DNA of 64,000 nt from Phaseolus vulgaris (Eukaryota; Streptophyta; Magnoliopsida; Fabales; Fabaceae). Under the pieces are notes generated by a model, which had not been told where the DNA came from, did not search any database, and worked only from the letters and a program-made list of their open reading frames with translations. Positions 21,176 to 31,459 of the stretch are shown here, one piece after another. The first letter of the stretch is position 1. Each line of letters begins with the position of its first letter. The translations under genes were made by a program, and so were the position numbers. The DNA is taken from assembly GCF_000499845.2 (NCBI RefSeq), contig NC_023753.2, positions 18,748,087 to 18,812,086 on the forward strand, in the 5' to 3' direction.

Positions 21176-21810
21176 TGTACTGGTAGGCTAAAACCGAGAG
21201 GTTTAGGCCGAGAACAACATTAAGTAAACCAGGGAAAAAGGTTGAAACCGAGAGGTTTAAACCGAGAATGAAAAAGATATATGTTAAAGAATAAAATGAA
21301 ATATAAGAATTAATATAAAAATGAAACCCAATTAAGTGTAAAACCCACAGGAGGAGTGCGTAAATAATAAAAAGGTGTAAAGAGAAAGTCCAATAGAAAA
21401 GGAGAAAAGCCCATTAAGAAAACCCTATAAATAGAGGTTCAGAGTAAGAAAAAAGGTAAGAGTGATTTTATCTGATGAACGTAAAACCTTTTCTGACTTT
21501 GGCATCGGAGCGACTTGCAGGTACCCCCCACCTGTTGTGAGGAGAAGCCGAGAGCACCAACCGAGAGGAGAAGCCGATAGCATCAGCCGAGAGGAGAAGC
21601 CGAGAGCACCAGCCGAGAGGAGAAGCCGAGAGCACCAGCCGAGAGGATAAGCCGAAAGTATCAGCCGAGAGGAGAAGCCAAGAGTTTCCATCAAGAAGAG
21701 AAGTATCCAGCCCAAGATATTACCCGGTCCAAGATAGTATTCAGCCCAAGATTGAAGGATTAGTCTTGATTAACCCATTTCAAGTGTTCTTGGTCCTTGT
21801 TGTAAGAACA
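21176..21810 (+). repeat. Tat-1 3' LTR
   Basis: 635 bp, 52 bp shorter than the 5' LTR because the minisatellite (from 21537) has six rather than eight 26 bp units. Confidence 0.95.
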
Positions 21811-23009
21811 ATTAACACAAAAAAAATAGTGTTTTGTGTGAAAAGTCCTAAAGAATCTATAGAATGTTTCATTTTATTATTGATCTGTAGAGATTTATTC
21901 ATTCAATAATATATTTTTTTTTTCAAAATATATAAGATAATATCATATTTTTCATCATTAAAGGTATATAATACTAATATAATATGTTATCAAATCTTTC
22001 TTATTTGATTTTTTTAATACTAATAAATAAAAAATTCGTACTTTAATACATAAAGGTTGTATAGTGCATATACTTCAGATTTTGCTGACATATATCACAT
22101 GAAATGACATATATATACATATATATATACGTGTATACATATATATATATATATACGTGTATACATATATATACATACACGTATATATATATGTATACAC
22201 GTATATATATATATGTATATGTATATATATATATATTAATTAAAATAATATAATTAAATGAAATAAAATTATAAATGAAGTTACTATTTATTAAATTATT
22301 AATATAAAAGTTAGTTTTTTCTGTGATATTTTTTAAAGAATTTTAAAAGAGTTTTATTCATTCTATAATGCATATTATTATTTAAAATATGAGATAATAT
22401 CATATTTTTAATTATTAAAGGTATTTAATATTAATAAAATATGTTATCAAATACTTCTTATTTAATTTCTAAAAAAATTTTATCGTGGTAAAATAAATAA
22501 AACTTACATATATGTTGTTGTTTACTTTTAATGCAATAAACATTATTAATTTAACGCGTAATTTAGATTTTGTTAAGATTTTGGTGTAACATTTATTTAA
22601 AATATTTTGTTTAATAATTTTAAATAGCATTGTAAATATTTTTATTCAATTATTAACACAAAAATATAGTTTTTTATGTGAAAAATTTAAAGAATTTTTA
22701 GAGTATTTTGTTTTATTATTGATCCATAGAGATTTTATTTATTCTAAAATGCATAATATTATTTTGGAAATATATAAGATAATATACTTTTTTTTATTAT
22801 TAAAAGTATTTAATGTCAATAAAATATCTTATAAAATATTGATTGTTTAATTTCTATAAAGAATGTTACCGTGACAAAATAAAAGTTACATATATTTTTT
22901 ACTTTTCTTATCTAATAAATGTTTTTTTAATGTATATTTTAGATTTTTTAAGCGTGCCATGTAAAATTTATTTGAAATATTTTTTAATTATACATTTCAT
23001 TGTTAACTG

Positions 23010-23047
<38 letters not shown>

Positions 23048-23953
23048 AAATTGTTATATGAGATAATATAATTATAATTATATATATTAAAATTTTCAAT
23101 TTGTTTTAAATAACGTGTAAATAGTTTATTTGGAAAAAGTGGGTACTAGTTTTGTGGAATGTTTGTTTGCATTTTGTTTAAAAAGATGAAAAGAAAAATC
23201 AACTAGTTTGGTCTATAAAGTTTGTCATGTTGTACAAGTGTTATAAAAAAACTATATTTATTTAATACTGTAAAGAGAATTTTAATATGTCTTGAATATA
23301 TAGAGAAGATTTTATTAAAGAAGAAAGAAAGATTGATTTAAGATCTTAACTCATCTTTAGTCGTTGTAATTGTAAGAAAAAAATTATATATATATATATA
23401 TATTTAGGCGGTTTAAAATTAAAATGATTCAAAAATTTACAAAAAATTATATAAATTATTAAAAGTTTATTTTTTTCTCTATTTTTTACTCAATAAATTT
23501 GTTTTAGTGAAAAAATTGTTTATTATATTGAAATCCAATATTTTATATTTAAATTTAATTAGTAACTGATTATACATGAATATATCTTTAAGTATTTGTT
23601 TACGATTTTATTGTACTCTACTTATATAATATATTTATATATTAGAAAATATTATTACAAAAAAAGTTTTATTTTAAATTTGTGTAATTTATATATCTAT
23701 AATTAATTATTAAAGGTTCTTTTTTTACACATTTTGTTTTTCAATTTTATCTTTTATAATAATAATCTAAAAATATATATAAAAAAAAGATTCTTTTTCT
23801 AGGTACACGTCTCGTTTTTTAATTTTATTTTTTATAATATTAAAATACAATAAATTTAAAAATTATTTATATTAAATTTAAATTTTGAATTTTAAAATTT
23901 AGAGAAATTTGAATTTGAGAAAAAAACAAAAAAAAGTAATTTCTTACAGTTTT
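21811..23953. repeat. Segmental duplication, copy A part 4, and AT-rich flank
   Basis: The first ~1.1 kb (to about 22905) matches copy B 57115-58154. The remainder is AT-rich with poly-T/A and (TA)n runs, for example at 23010-23044 and 23385-23402. Diverged, roughly 350-470 bp monomers recur (landmark AATATTAATAAAATATNT). I see no gene. Confidence 0.75.
22108..22236. repeat. Alternating purine-pyrimidine tract with inverted repeats
   Basis: About 129 bp of nearly unbroken TA/TG/CA steps. It contains CGTGTATACATATATAT arms facing ATATATATGTATACACG arms, so cruciform or Z-type structure is possible. Confidence 0.8.
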
Positions 23954-24855
23954 TGTACCACCCCAGAAAAAAAACATATAACTACTACAATACAAGTTCT
24001 ATGTATTTCTATACAAGCTTAGAGTTTTTCAAAACATTCCTAATACATGATTAGGACATATAGAAATACAAATATTTACAATATTAGTTTCAAAATCAGC
24101 ACCCTAAAACTCTTTAGACCCTCCGACACCTGTAAGATCATCTGCTCGTGTACGTAGTATAGCCATCTCAGTTCAAACACAGCAAGAAAAACAAGGGTAA
24201 GCTAGTGAAAAATAGAATTTTATAATATACATAATTAAAACAAAAGAGAAAACCAAATTACATGATTAATTTCTCAATTATTCAATCTTCTTCAAATCTC
24301 AACAATAAAACAATCACATAAATCTCACATGGATCTACACATCCAGAATATTCAACAACCAACGTCTTCCGGAAGACCCGTATTAAGTAAGTCCTACCAG
24401 AGACTAACACCTGATCCAAAGATTACTAGCAAATCTAACAGAAAGGATCACGGTAAGTTCAATACAACCCAAGTCGTGCATCTCATGTGTCACGGTGTGC
24501 ATGAACTCCCCCATCAGCTTCTCACCACCTGATATCTTAGTCTATATGACTTAGATCATCAGTGAAGCTCGGAGATCTCTGTTACCACATAGGCATCAAT
24601 ACTTAATACACAGAAAACATCAGTCCATACATTATCCCAATTGTATGAATTTAATTCCACACCATTTCATCATACAATATCATTCCAAACACGATCCACA
24701 ACATTCAAAAGCTTAATTAACATAAAAAATACAACACTTAAATATTACACCATCAAAATCTAATATTTTTATAAATTTTAAATAATATATAAACAAACAA
24801 CACAATATATACGCACAATATCCCTGCAAGAGAAATTGAATATTGGGACCACGTC

Positions 24856-25496
24856 TGATGGAAAAACGTTCTTCTTCTATTAGTGATCTTTGTAATTTCT
24901 TCTTTGGATGAATGATGAAGGAGATATGATGAGCAGAAGCATTAAAGAAACTCAAGAGGAGTTTCCATGGATTGAAGTGGAGTAGGAATTTGTGAGAGTG
25001 AGAGGTGAGGCCAACTCACTAGGAAAGAGTCTAGGCTAAGTCTTGAAGGAGACTAACCTAGGGAGAACTTAAGAACAAGTAGAATGGCCAAAACTAGGCA
25101 GCATTTCATTACTAATTCAAAGTTAAAGAAATACATGTATAAGAGACTCCTATTTATAGGATAAAGTCTCTCAAAAACTCTCAAATGAGAGTGTGACAAG
25201 TGTCACCACCTTATTGGTGCAAATCCTCTCCATTAAGAAGAAGACATGTGGAGACTCATGTCTTCCTTGCCTACATTTCTATTTGCACCCCTCTTTTACT
25301 ATTTTACACATTACTTTGTTTTCTATTTACATCTTTCTCTACTTTGGCCCAAAATACAAGGCCCAAAACTTCCTAACTACTCTATACAATTTTTACAAGG
25401 CTAAGAAGAAGAAAAAGACTTTTCAAACTCTTCATTAAAGCTCGATCTTCGTCTATCTTCTTGGCCGAAAGTTTTGAGGCTGGACGGTTTCCATCA
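24856..25496 (-). repeat. TRG-1 3' LTR
   Basis: 641 bp. Minus-strand TATAAATA at 25151-25158 is its likely TATA box. The purine tract AAGAGGGAGGGGA (minus strand, just right of 25496) precedes it. Confidence 0.95.
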
Positions 25497-25541
25497 TCCC
25501 CTCCCTCTTGAAAAGGATCTGTCCTCAGATCTGAATGATGC

Positions 25542-26576
25542 TCAATGACAGCAACCTCTGTTTATTTGATGGTTTCCTCCTGGGTCAAATGTCAATCTGC
25601 AATAAACATCAAACAAACATGAGATAAATTTCCTTTTTAGAAGAAAATTAAAAGAAAAGAAAACTAAACAAAAATAAGTCCCCTTTTCTTTAAAATTCTT
25701 TTTAAAGAAAAACATAAGGCCCATTTCAAAAATATTTTTGTTCACTTTGTGTTGTTTATTGCCCAAGCTAGGCAACAACATCACAAAGTGTTGTTTTTGA
25801 TATTTTTGTGAAGAAGAATGAGCATTATATAATTGAAAAGAAGAGTTCAAAGTATTGCAATCCCCCTTTAAGGATTCTTTCTCAACCATGCTTTCAGGGG
25901 GTGTCATAAAAGACTCTTCTTCTTTGTGGGTTTCCTCTTCTTCTTCCTTTTCAATCAAACATTCTTCTGTATTTTCTGTGGAGGAAATATTTATATCTAT
26001 ATTTGGTTCAGCTCCAAACATAGATTTTTCTTCAAGCACATCCTCACAAGGGTTTTTTAGAGAAGATAAAATGTTATCGATATCTGATTCAACTCGAAAA
26101 AAAGAGTTTTTTGTACTTTCCTTTTTCTCATTCTCTTCTTTCTTTCTGACAAGAGCTTGGAATTTTTCTCTAAACTCCTTTTCTCTTCTAACATATTCTT
26201 TTTCTCTGTATATAAAATTTCTTCCTTTTTCTACAAGCTCTTTCATTTCTTCTCTAAGCTTTTTCTTTTTCACATATGAAGGTGGAACAAACTTTCTTCT
26301 CATACACATCTTCAATTCATCCCAATTAAGTACTTCTGATTTTCTGCCATTTATAACATCAGTTTCCCTTTTTGTCCACCAAGACCTAGCATATTCTTGA
26401 AAACTTAGGGTAGCCATGAAAAATCTGCTCAATTCATCCAATTGATGTTTTTCAAAGATTTGATCAACTTTTGTTTCCCATTCTAAATATGCTTCAACAT
26501 TTTTATTTCCATCAAAGTAAGGAATGTATACTTCAGGCTCGATAGAATAATATAAACTTCTAGACTCTGATACCAA
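25542..26576 (-). pseudogene. TRG-1 gag-like open frame without upstream ATG
   Basis: A 344-codon open frame begins inside the second PBS. It encodes a gag-type domain (PYFDGNKNVEAYLEWETKVDQIFEKHQL, SFQEYARSWWTKRETDV, WDELKMCMRRKFVPPSYV) related to TRG-2 gag. A charged coiled-coil-like region follows (KKKKLREEMKELVEKGRN, REKEYVRREKEFREKF), then an acidic Glu-rich stretch. No zinc knuckle is present and the last ~60 residues read into non-gag sequence. The first in-frame ATG lies some 45 codons in, so normal initiation would lose the start of the domain. Either a non-AUG start is used or the frame is a relic that still helps packaging. Confidence 0.7.
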
Positions 26577-26577
26577 A

Positions 26578-26682
26578 TGATGGAAAAACGTTCTTCTTCT
26601 ATTAGTGATCTTTGTAATTTCTTCTTTGGATGAATGATGAAGGAGATATGATGAGCGGAAGCATTAAAGAAACTCAAGAGCT
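26578..26682 (-). repeat. Extra 105 bp copy of TRG-1 LTR end
   Basis: Identical in its length to the first 105 bp (plus-strand view) of the LTR, from TGATGGAAAAACG to ctcaagag. It then diverges at ctctaatct. It is followed at 26566-26575 by a PBS (minus strand TGGTATCAGAGT). Confidence 0.92.
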
Positions 26683-27049
26683 CTAATCTAAGAAGAAATT
26701 TGAAAAAAATATCAAAAAGTTCAACTAATGGAGTTTATGACAAATTTGGACTAAACATGACTCTAGACAAAACATATATGATTATAAAATCAAAATGACT
26801 CAATTATATGAAAATTTCACCGAACAAATTTGAAGAAAACTCAAAAAAATTCAAAAGCACACATGAACATAAACACAAGAACACCTAAAAGCACATACAT
26901 GAAGGTTCAAGTAAGAACAATTAATTTGAACCGAACAAAAAGACAAAAAAAAAAACACAAAATCAATCGGTAAACATTCAAGACAATCAAGAACATTATG
27001 AACAACACGGAAATTAGAAAAAAATAGAAGAAGATCTTACAACCATAGC
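26683..27049. other. TRG-1 spacer between the two PBS copies
   Basis: A-rich, 367 bp, no coding sequence recognised. Not found elsewhere in the window. Confidence 0.6.
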
Positions 27050-27061
27050 TTTGATACCAAA
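27050..27061 (-). other. TRG-1 first PBS
   Basis: The minus strand reads TGGTATCAAAGC three bases after the 5' LTR: initiator-Met type with one mismatch. The internal second PBS matches differently (TGGTATCAGAGT). Confidence 0.75.
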
Positions 27062-27702
27062 TGATGGAAAAACGTTCTTCTTCTATTAGTGATCTTTGTA
27101 ATTTCTTCTTTGGATGAATGATGAAGGAGATATGATGAGCGGAAGCATTAAAGAAACTCAAGAGGAGTTTCCATGGATTGAAGTGGAGTAGGAATTTGTG
27201 AGAGTGAGAGGTGAGGCCAACTCACTAGGAAAGAGTCTAGGCTAAGTCTTGAAGGAGACTAACCTAGGGAGAACTTAAGAACAAGTAGAATGGCCAAAAC
27301 TAGGCAGCATTTCATTACTAATTCAAAGTTAAAGAAATACATGTATAAGAGACTCCTATTTATAGGATAAAGTCTCTCAAAAACTCTCAAATGAGAGTGT
27401 GACAAGTGTCACCACCTTATTGGTGCAAATCCTCTCCATTAAGAAGAAGACATGTGGAGACTCATGTCTTCCTTGCCTACATTTCTATTTGCACCCCTCT
27501 TTTACTATTTTACACATTACTTTGTTTTCTATTTACATCTTTCTCTACTTTGGCCCAAAATACAAGGCCCAAAACTTCCTAACTACTCTATACAATTTTT
27601 ACAAGGCTAAGAAGAAGAAAAAGACTTTTCAAACTCTTCATTAAAGCTCGATCTTCGTCTATCTTCTTGGCCGAAAGTTTTGAGGCTGGACGGTTTCCAT
27701 CA
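27062..27702 (-). repeat. TRG-1 5' LTR
   Basis: 641 bp, one difference (g for a at the gatgagcggaagc site) from the 3' LTR. Confidence 0.95.
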
Positions 27703-28185
27703 ACGTCCCTTCCACATTTAGATCTTTTATCCTAGGGTGCTATTAAAAAATAAATTTAGCTTCCCTTACCTTAATTGCTTGCTTTCCAAGCAACTTCTAG
27801 AATTTTATTCCCCACAATCTAGATAAGTTTCAAGATTTACGGGCCTAATGCAAGTTATCCAAACAGAACAAAAATTCAGTATATAAGTTGAGAGGATTAA
27901 ACTTCTCAACTGACCTCACCAAGATTGATGACTAAAACCTAAGGAAAAATAGAAAACAAAGGATCTTTAGAGTAAAAATGAACTTACTCTGTTTGAAAAT
28001 CTGATCGGGTAGAATTGGAGCCTGACTCCTCAGCTACAACATGTCGTGATCAGATTTTGGAATAGATGAGGTATGGAAAAGAAAGCAAAGAGAGAAGGAA
28101 GATAGAGAAAAATATAGAGAGAAAGCAAGTTAGAAAAAATGAAGAAAATGAATGTGGTGGGGGCACTAGTGCTTCGGGTCTTACA

Positions 28186-28433
28186 ATTATCCCCAACAAC
28201 AAAAATTTTCGTCCTCGAAAATTAGCTTACCAGGAAAAATTAGGTTATGATTATCGTATCTTCTTTTTTTCTTCAAGTGGAATCACATCATATAATATTT
28301 CCCAATACTTTGATTATGTCGATATTTCTACTATGAAGTTACCTTACTTGAGAACCCAAAATTTTAAATGAGTTCATCTCAAAAGACAAATCTTTTATTT
28401 AACTAAATCAAATTCTAGAAGATGATTGTGATC

Positions 28434-28469
<36 letters not shown>

Positions 28470-29158
28470 TTAGTTACAATGCACGAAAGACATAATGAAT
28501 GTTGGTTAACGGAAGAGATAAACAATTTTATAAGCAGTAGAATCTATGAACTTTGGAGTCATCTTCTTAGATATGATTGTTCTTCTTTCACCAAGGAATG
28601 AAGTAAGTTTCATAAAATCATGATTACCCATAGAGAAACTTAAAGGTCTTCTTCATTTATCTACATCAAATGTCTTCCTGGTCGAAGATGTCTTAAATAA
28701 TCATAGTTCTCAAAATTTGGATCACAGTTGCTGGTAACTGAAGTGATGAAAAAAAAATATGTTGAGTTTTTTTTTTTTACTTGATTAACTTCCTCCTGGT
28801 GTATCTCAATAAATGCTTCAATGTCTTTTTCCTCCATCTTAAACAGACGATCTAGGTCAACCTCCTGACCTTTGAGTGTTTTGTAATATAAATGCTAAAA
28901 GGTTCTTGTCAAAATTCCTAAGAGATTCTCATGTGACCTAACTCAATGATCCATGACTTTGTTGTATTCTAACATGAATAGAGACACCTCATACTAATCT
29001 CTCTACAAGAAAAGCTCTAACAAAACTCGTGTTATCCAATCCAAGCTTATACTAATACATGCAACACCAAATTCCAAAGAAATGGAATCCAAAAACCTTG
29101 AGATAGGTATAACTAAATCAACATGGATTCTTCCCATATTTATTGGGAGAACCTCTTT
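28186..29158 (-). pseudogene. Chromovirus 3' internal remnant and PPT
   Basis: The minus strand at 28186-28222 carries the GAGGACGAAAATTTTTG..GGGGAT end of a Del/Tekay-like element, including its purine tract. The rest (28223-29158) is degenerate, with a (TA)n run at 28438-28467. I recognise no domain in it. Confidence 0.65.
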
Positions 29159-30116
29159 TGATGACAATCAACTAAAGGTGGCTTTTTATAATGAAGAACA
29201 AGATCATTCGCCTTCACATTTAAAGTTTTTCTTGTTAATCTTTGCAAAAGATAAAGCCCAAGCCCAAGCCCAAGAAGGCCAAAGCCCACAAAAGCCCAAA
29301 GACCATCCCATGAAGGGCAAAGCCAAGTTTTAAATAAATATTGTTTAGAAAGGTGCTTAGAGGGAAACATTAGAAACCTCTATTGTTAAAGCATCTTTTA
29401 GTCTTTAGTTAAGAGTCTTAGGGGGGGTGTGTTAGTAGATAGGTGTAGGAGTAAATAAGGAGGTGCCAAAGTGAGAGAAGGGATCACACCTTCCTCATGC
29501 TTTGTTTTAGGCGCAAATTCTAGAAGCTTTTTAGGAGGGAGTTTTTGAATTTGTGTAGCTTACTTTTCAGCACCTTAGGCTATAAATAGAGGTGCTCTCT
29601 TTGTAAAATTCATATTGGAATTAATCTAAGAAAACTCTACTCAAATTTTGAGTGAACTTTAGAGAGCTTTTGGAGCCTTCTTCTCTAGTCTTATCTTGAT
29701 GGATCAATGGAGTCCTCAAGTGGCGGCATCACTCTTATCTAGGAGCATTCCACACTTCTAGTGGCGAGATCATCCAACATTCTTCCATCTTCATGAGCAC
29801 TCTCTTCTCCTTCCTTTCTTCTCTTTCAATTGTTCATGTTGTCTTGTGTTCTTGAGTTTTTTTGGTTCGGTTTTTCTGTTTTTCCAGCACCTATGTTCTG
29901 TTCTTGCCTTTTAATTTCAATTCTATTCGGTTCCTTTTAGTTTCTCCTCTTTTTTGGTTCAATTTGACTAAAATTGGTTCATCCAAATGAGTTTGGGATT
30001 TGGTACTAGTTTTTGGTGAGTTCTTGTCTTAGAACAAATGATCCAACTCTAAGAAAAGTGCCTCTATAATGTCCAACTCAAGGTGATTCCTAAGAAGGTC
30101 AAGTGGAATCACATCA
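29159..30116 (+). repeat. TRG-2 5' LTR
   Basis: 958 bp. TATAAATA at 29581-29588. It lacks 21 bp near its 3' end that the 3' LTR and the solo LTR at 10468 keep; AG flanks the lost segment. Confidence 0.95.
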
Positions 30117-30118
30117 TG

Positions 30119-30130
30119 TGGTATCATGAG
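30119..30130 (+). other. TRG-2 primer-binding site
   Basis: TGGTATCATGAG, two bases after the LTR. It fits the initiator tRNA-Met site except near its end. Confidence 0.7.
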
Positions 30131-31459
30131 TCTTAGGTTCTTCTTGTTTAATTGTTGAGTTGTGTGCACTTTAATTTCAAGAGCTCTTTTAATTTCTTGC
30201 AATTTAAGTTTCTGTTTTAGAATTTTACTTGAGTATTCTTGCTGTTTTTCTTTTACACCAAGTGCTTGTGAAAAGGTTTATGGCACTCATTATTCTTATG
30301 AGTATGGTTGCTCTTTTGGAATGGCATTATCCTTCCTAGAGTTTAACTTAAGCTTCCTTTCACTTGTTGTTAAAATTTGTGATGTGTCTTTTAATTTTGT
30401 AATCATGTCAAGTTTTGTCTTAGTCATGTTATTCCATAATTGTCATTACTTCTAGTAGTACTTTTCTTGTTTTGATTGTTTCTTGCTTTAGTGTCATATA
30501 TTTTCTGAATTGATATTGATCCTTTGTGCATTTTCTTTTTAGAATTGAGTTCATACTTGTATTCTAGACCTATACAAGTTCCAATACATCATTTTCCATT
30601 ATGTCTTTGCTAGTTCATAATTCTGTTTTTTATTCCTATTAGGATTCCTCTGTTTCTGAAAAAAGTGCTTACTGTTTTTCCTTATTGCAATTGATTTACT
30701 CACTGGAAAATTCTGAAATTCTGGATTTGTGATATTCAAAGTGTTAGAAAAGAGTAGAAAAAAGAATCATTCAAAAATTCAAAGTACACAAAAAATGATA
30801 AATAAAATAAAAAAAAGTGTACAATTCTGCCGAAAAGAATACGGTAATCTGGCAGCGATTTTAAAAAATTTATCTCAATTAATTGGCTTACTGTTTTTAA
30901 TTGATTCCAGTGCCATTATTGAGTTAACATCTTGAAGTTTCTGTGGTTTAAATTTCATAATCCAGTTCGCTCTACATCATTCCAGTTAAATCAGTGAATA
31001 TCAAGCACAGTTTGCATTTTTAAAAAAATTTTCCAGTAGCTAATTTTTTGTTTTCTTCATCTACTCTAGAGCTTTTCCTTAAGTATTCTTTTGTGTGCCT
31101 ACTTTTCTCATTGAGTTTTTTATTTTCTTGATTGCCTTTCATTCTTACTCTTTGAGTTTGTCTTACATATAGTTTTCCTTTTGCAATTACCTTTCTTTGC
31201 TTATACCTTTTCTTGTTTGTCTTTATTGTTTCATTGGTTTTGTGGTGGTTGCTTTTGAGATTGGTGTGCTTGCTTTGACATCTTTCATTTGAGGATTCCA
31301 AGGCCTCAAGATCAGATTGGTGCAAGAACATTATTTCTTTGAGAGTGACCTCTTTTTTCTACCTCATTTCACTTCGGCAGTTTCAACTACCAAGCTCACT
31401 GTTTTTGCTAATTTTTAACTTGTTTGCTGTTTTTGTGTGTTTGCTGTTTTTAATTACAA
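30131..31459 (+). other. TRG-2 leader, no gene recognised
   Basis: 1.3 kb, T-rich, before the gag ATG. Its last ~270 bp resembles 1-292. Short open frames here show no conserved motif. Confidence 0.65.

Larger units (their letters stand above)
11902..21810 (+). mobile_element. Tat-1: complete Ty3/gypsy Tat-type LTR retrotransposon
   Basis: LTRs at 11902-12588 and 21176-21810 both start TGTACTGGTAGG and end TAAGAACA. The target duplication is ATTAA at 11897-11901 and 21811-21815. Order: 5' LTR, PBS block, gag, protease, RT, RNase H, a second archaeal-type RNase H, integrase, tandem repeats, antisense gene, PPT, 3' LTR. The double RNase H and the extra antisense gene point to the Tat lineage. 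The LTRs differ by about four substitutions and by two 26 bp repeat units, so the insertion is recent. Pol carries one nonsense codon and the antisense gene another. Confidence 0.97.
24856..27702 (-). mobile_element. TRG-1: short gag-only LTR retrotransposon with duplicated LTR end and PBS
   Basis: Both LTRs (24856-25496 and 27062-27702) are 641 bp, TGATGG...CCATCA, and differ at one base by eye. TSD ACGTC. In minus-strand order: 5' LTR, PBS, 367 bp spacer, a 105 bp copy of the LTR 3' end, a second PBS, gag, PPT, 3' LTR. There is no protease, RT or integrase. Such gag-bearing non-autonomous elements (terminal repeat with GAG) are known in plants and must be copied by enzymes from elsewhere. 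It is the youngest insertion in the window. Confidence 0.95.
23954..28185 (-). repeat. Chromovirus 3' LTR, interrupted by TRG-1
   Basis: The LTR parts are 23954-24855 and 27708-28185. Joined in order they parallel 37430-38815. The 5 bp ACGTC (24851-24855) is repeated at 27703-27707 around the insertion. Confidence 0.93.

Noticed and set aside
24329..24532. 67-codon open frame duplicated at 37804-38007
   Set aside because: It recurs only because both lie at the same place in the two chromovirus LTRs. Changes between them are not biased to synonymous sites, and LTRs rarely code.
28438..28467. (TA)n microsatellites here and at 11806, 23010, 23385, 56098, 57408
   Set aside because: Common in AT-rich plant DNA. 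I see nothing beyond simple repetition, except the mixed tract at 22108 reported separately.
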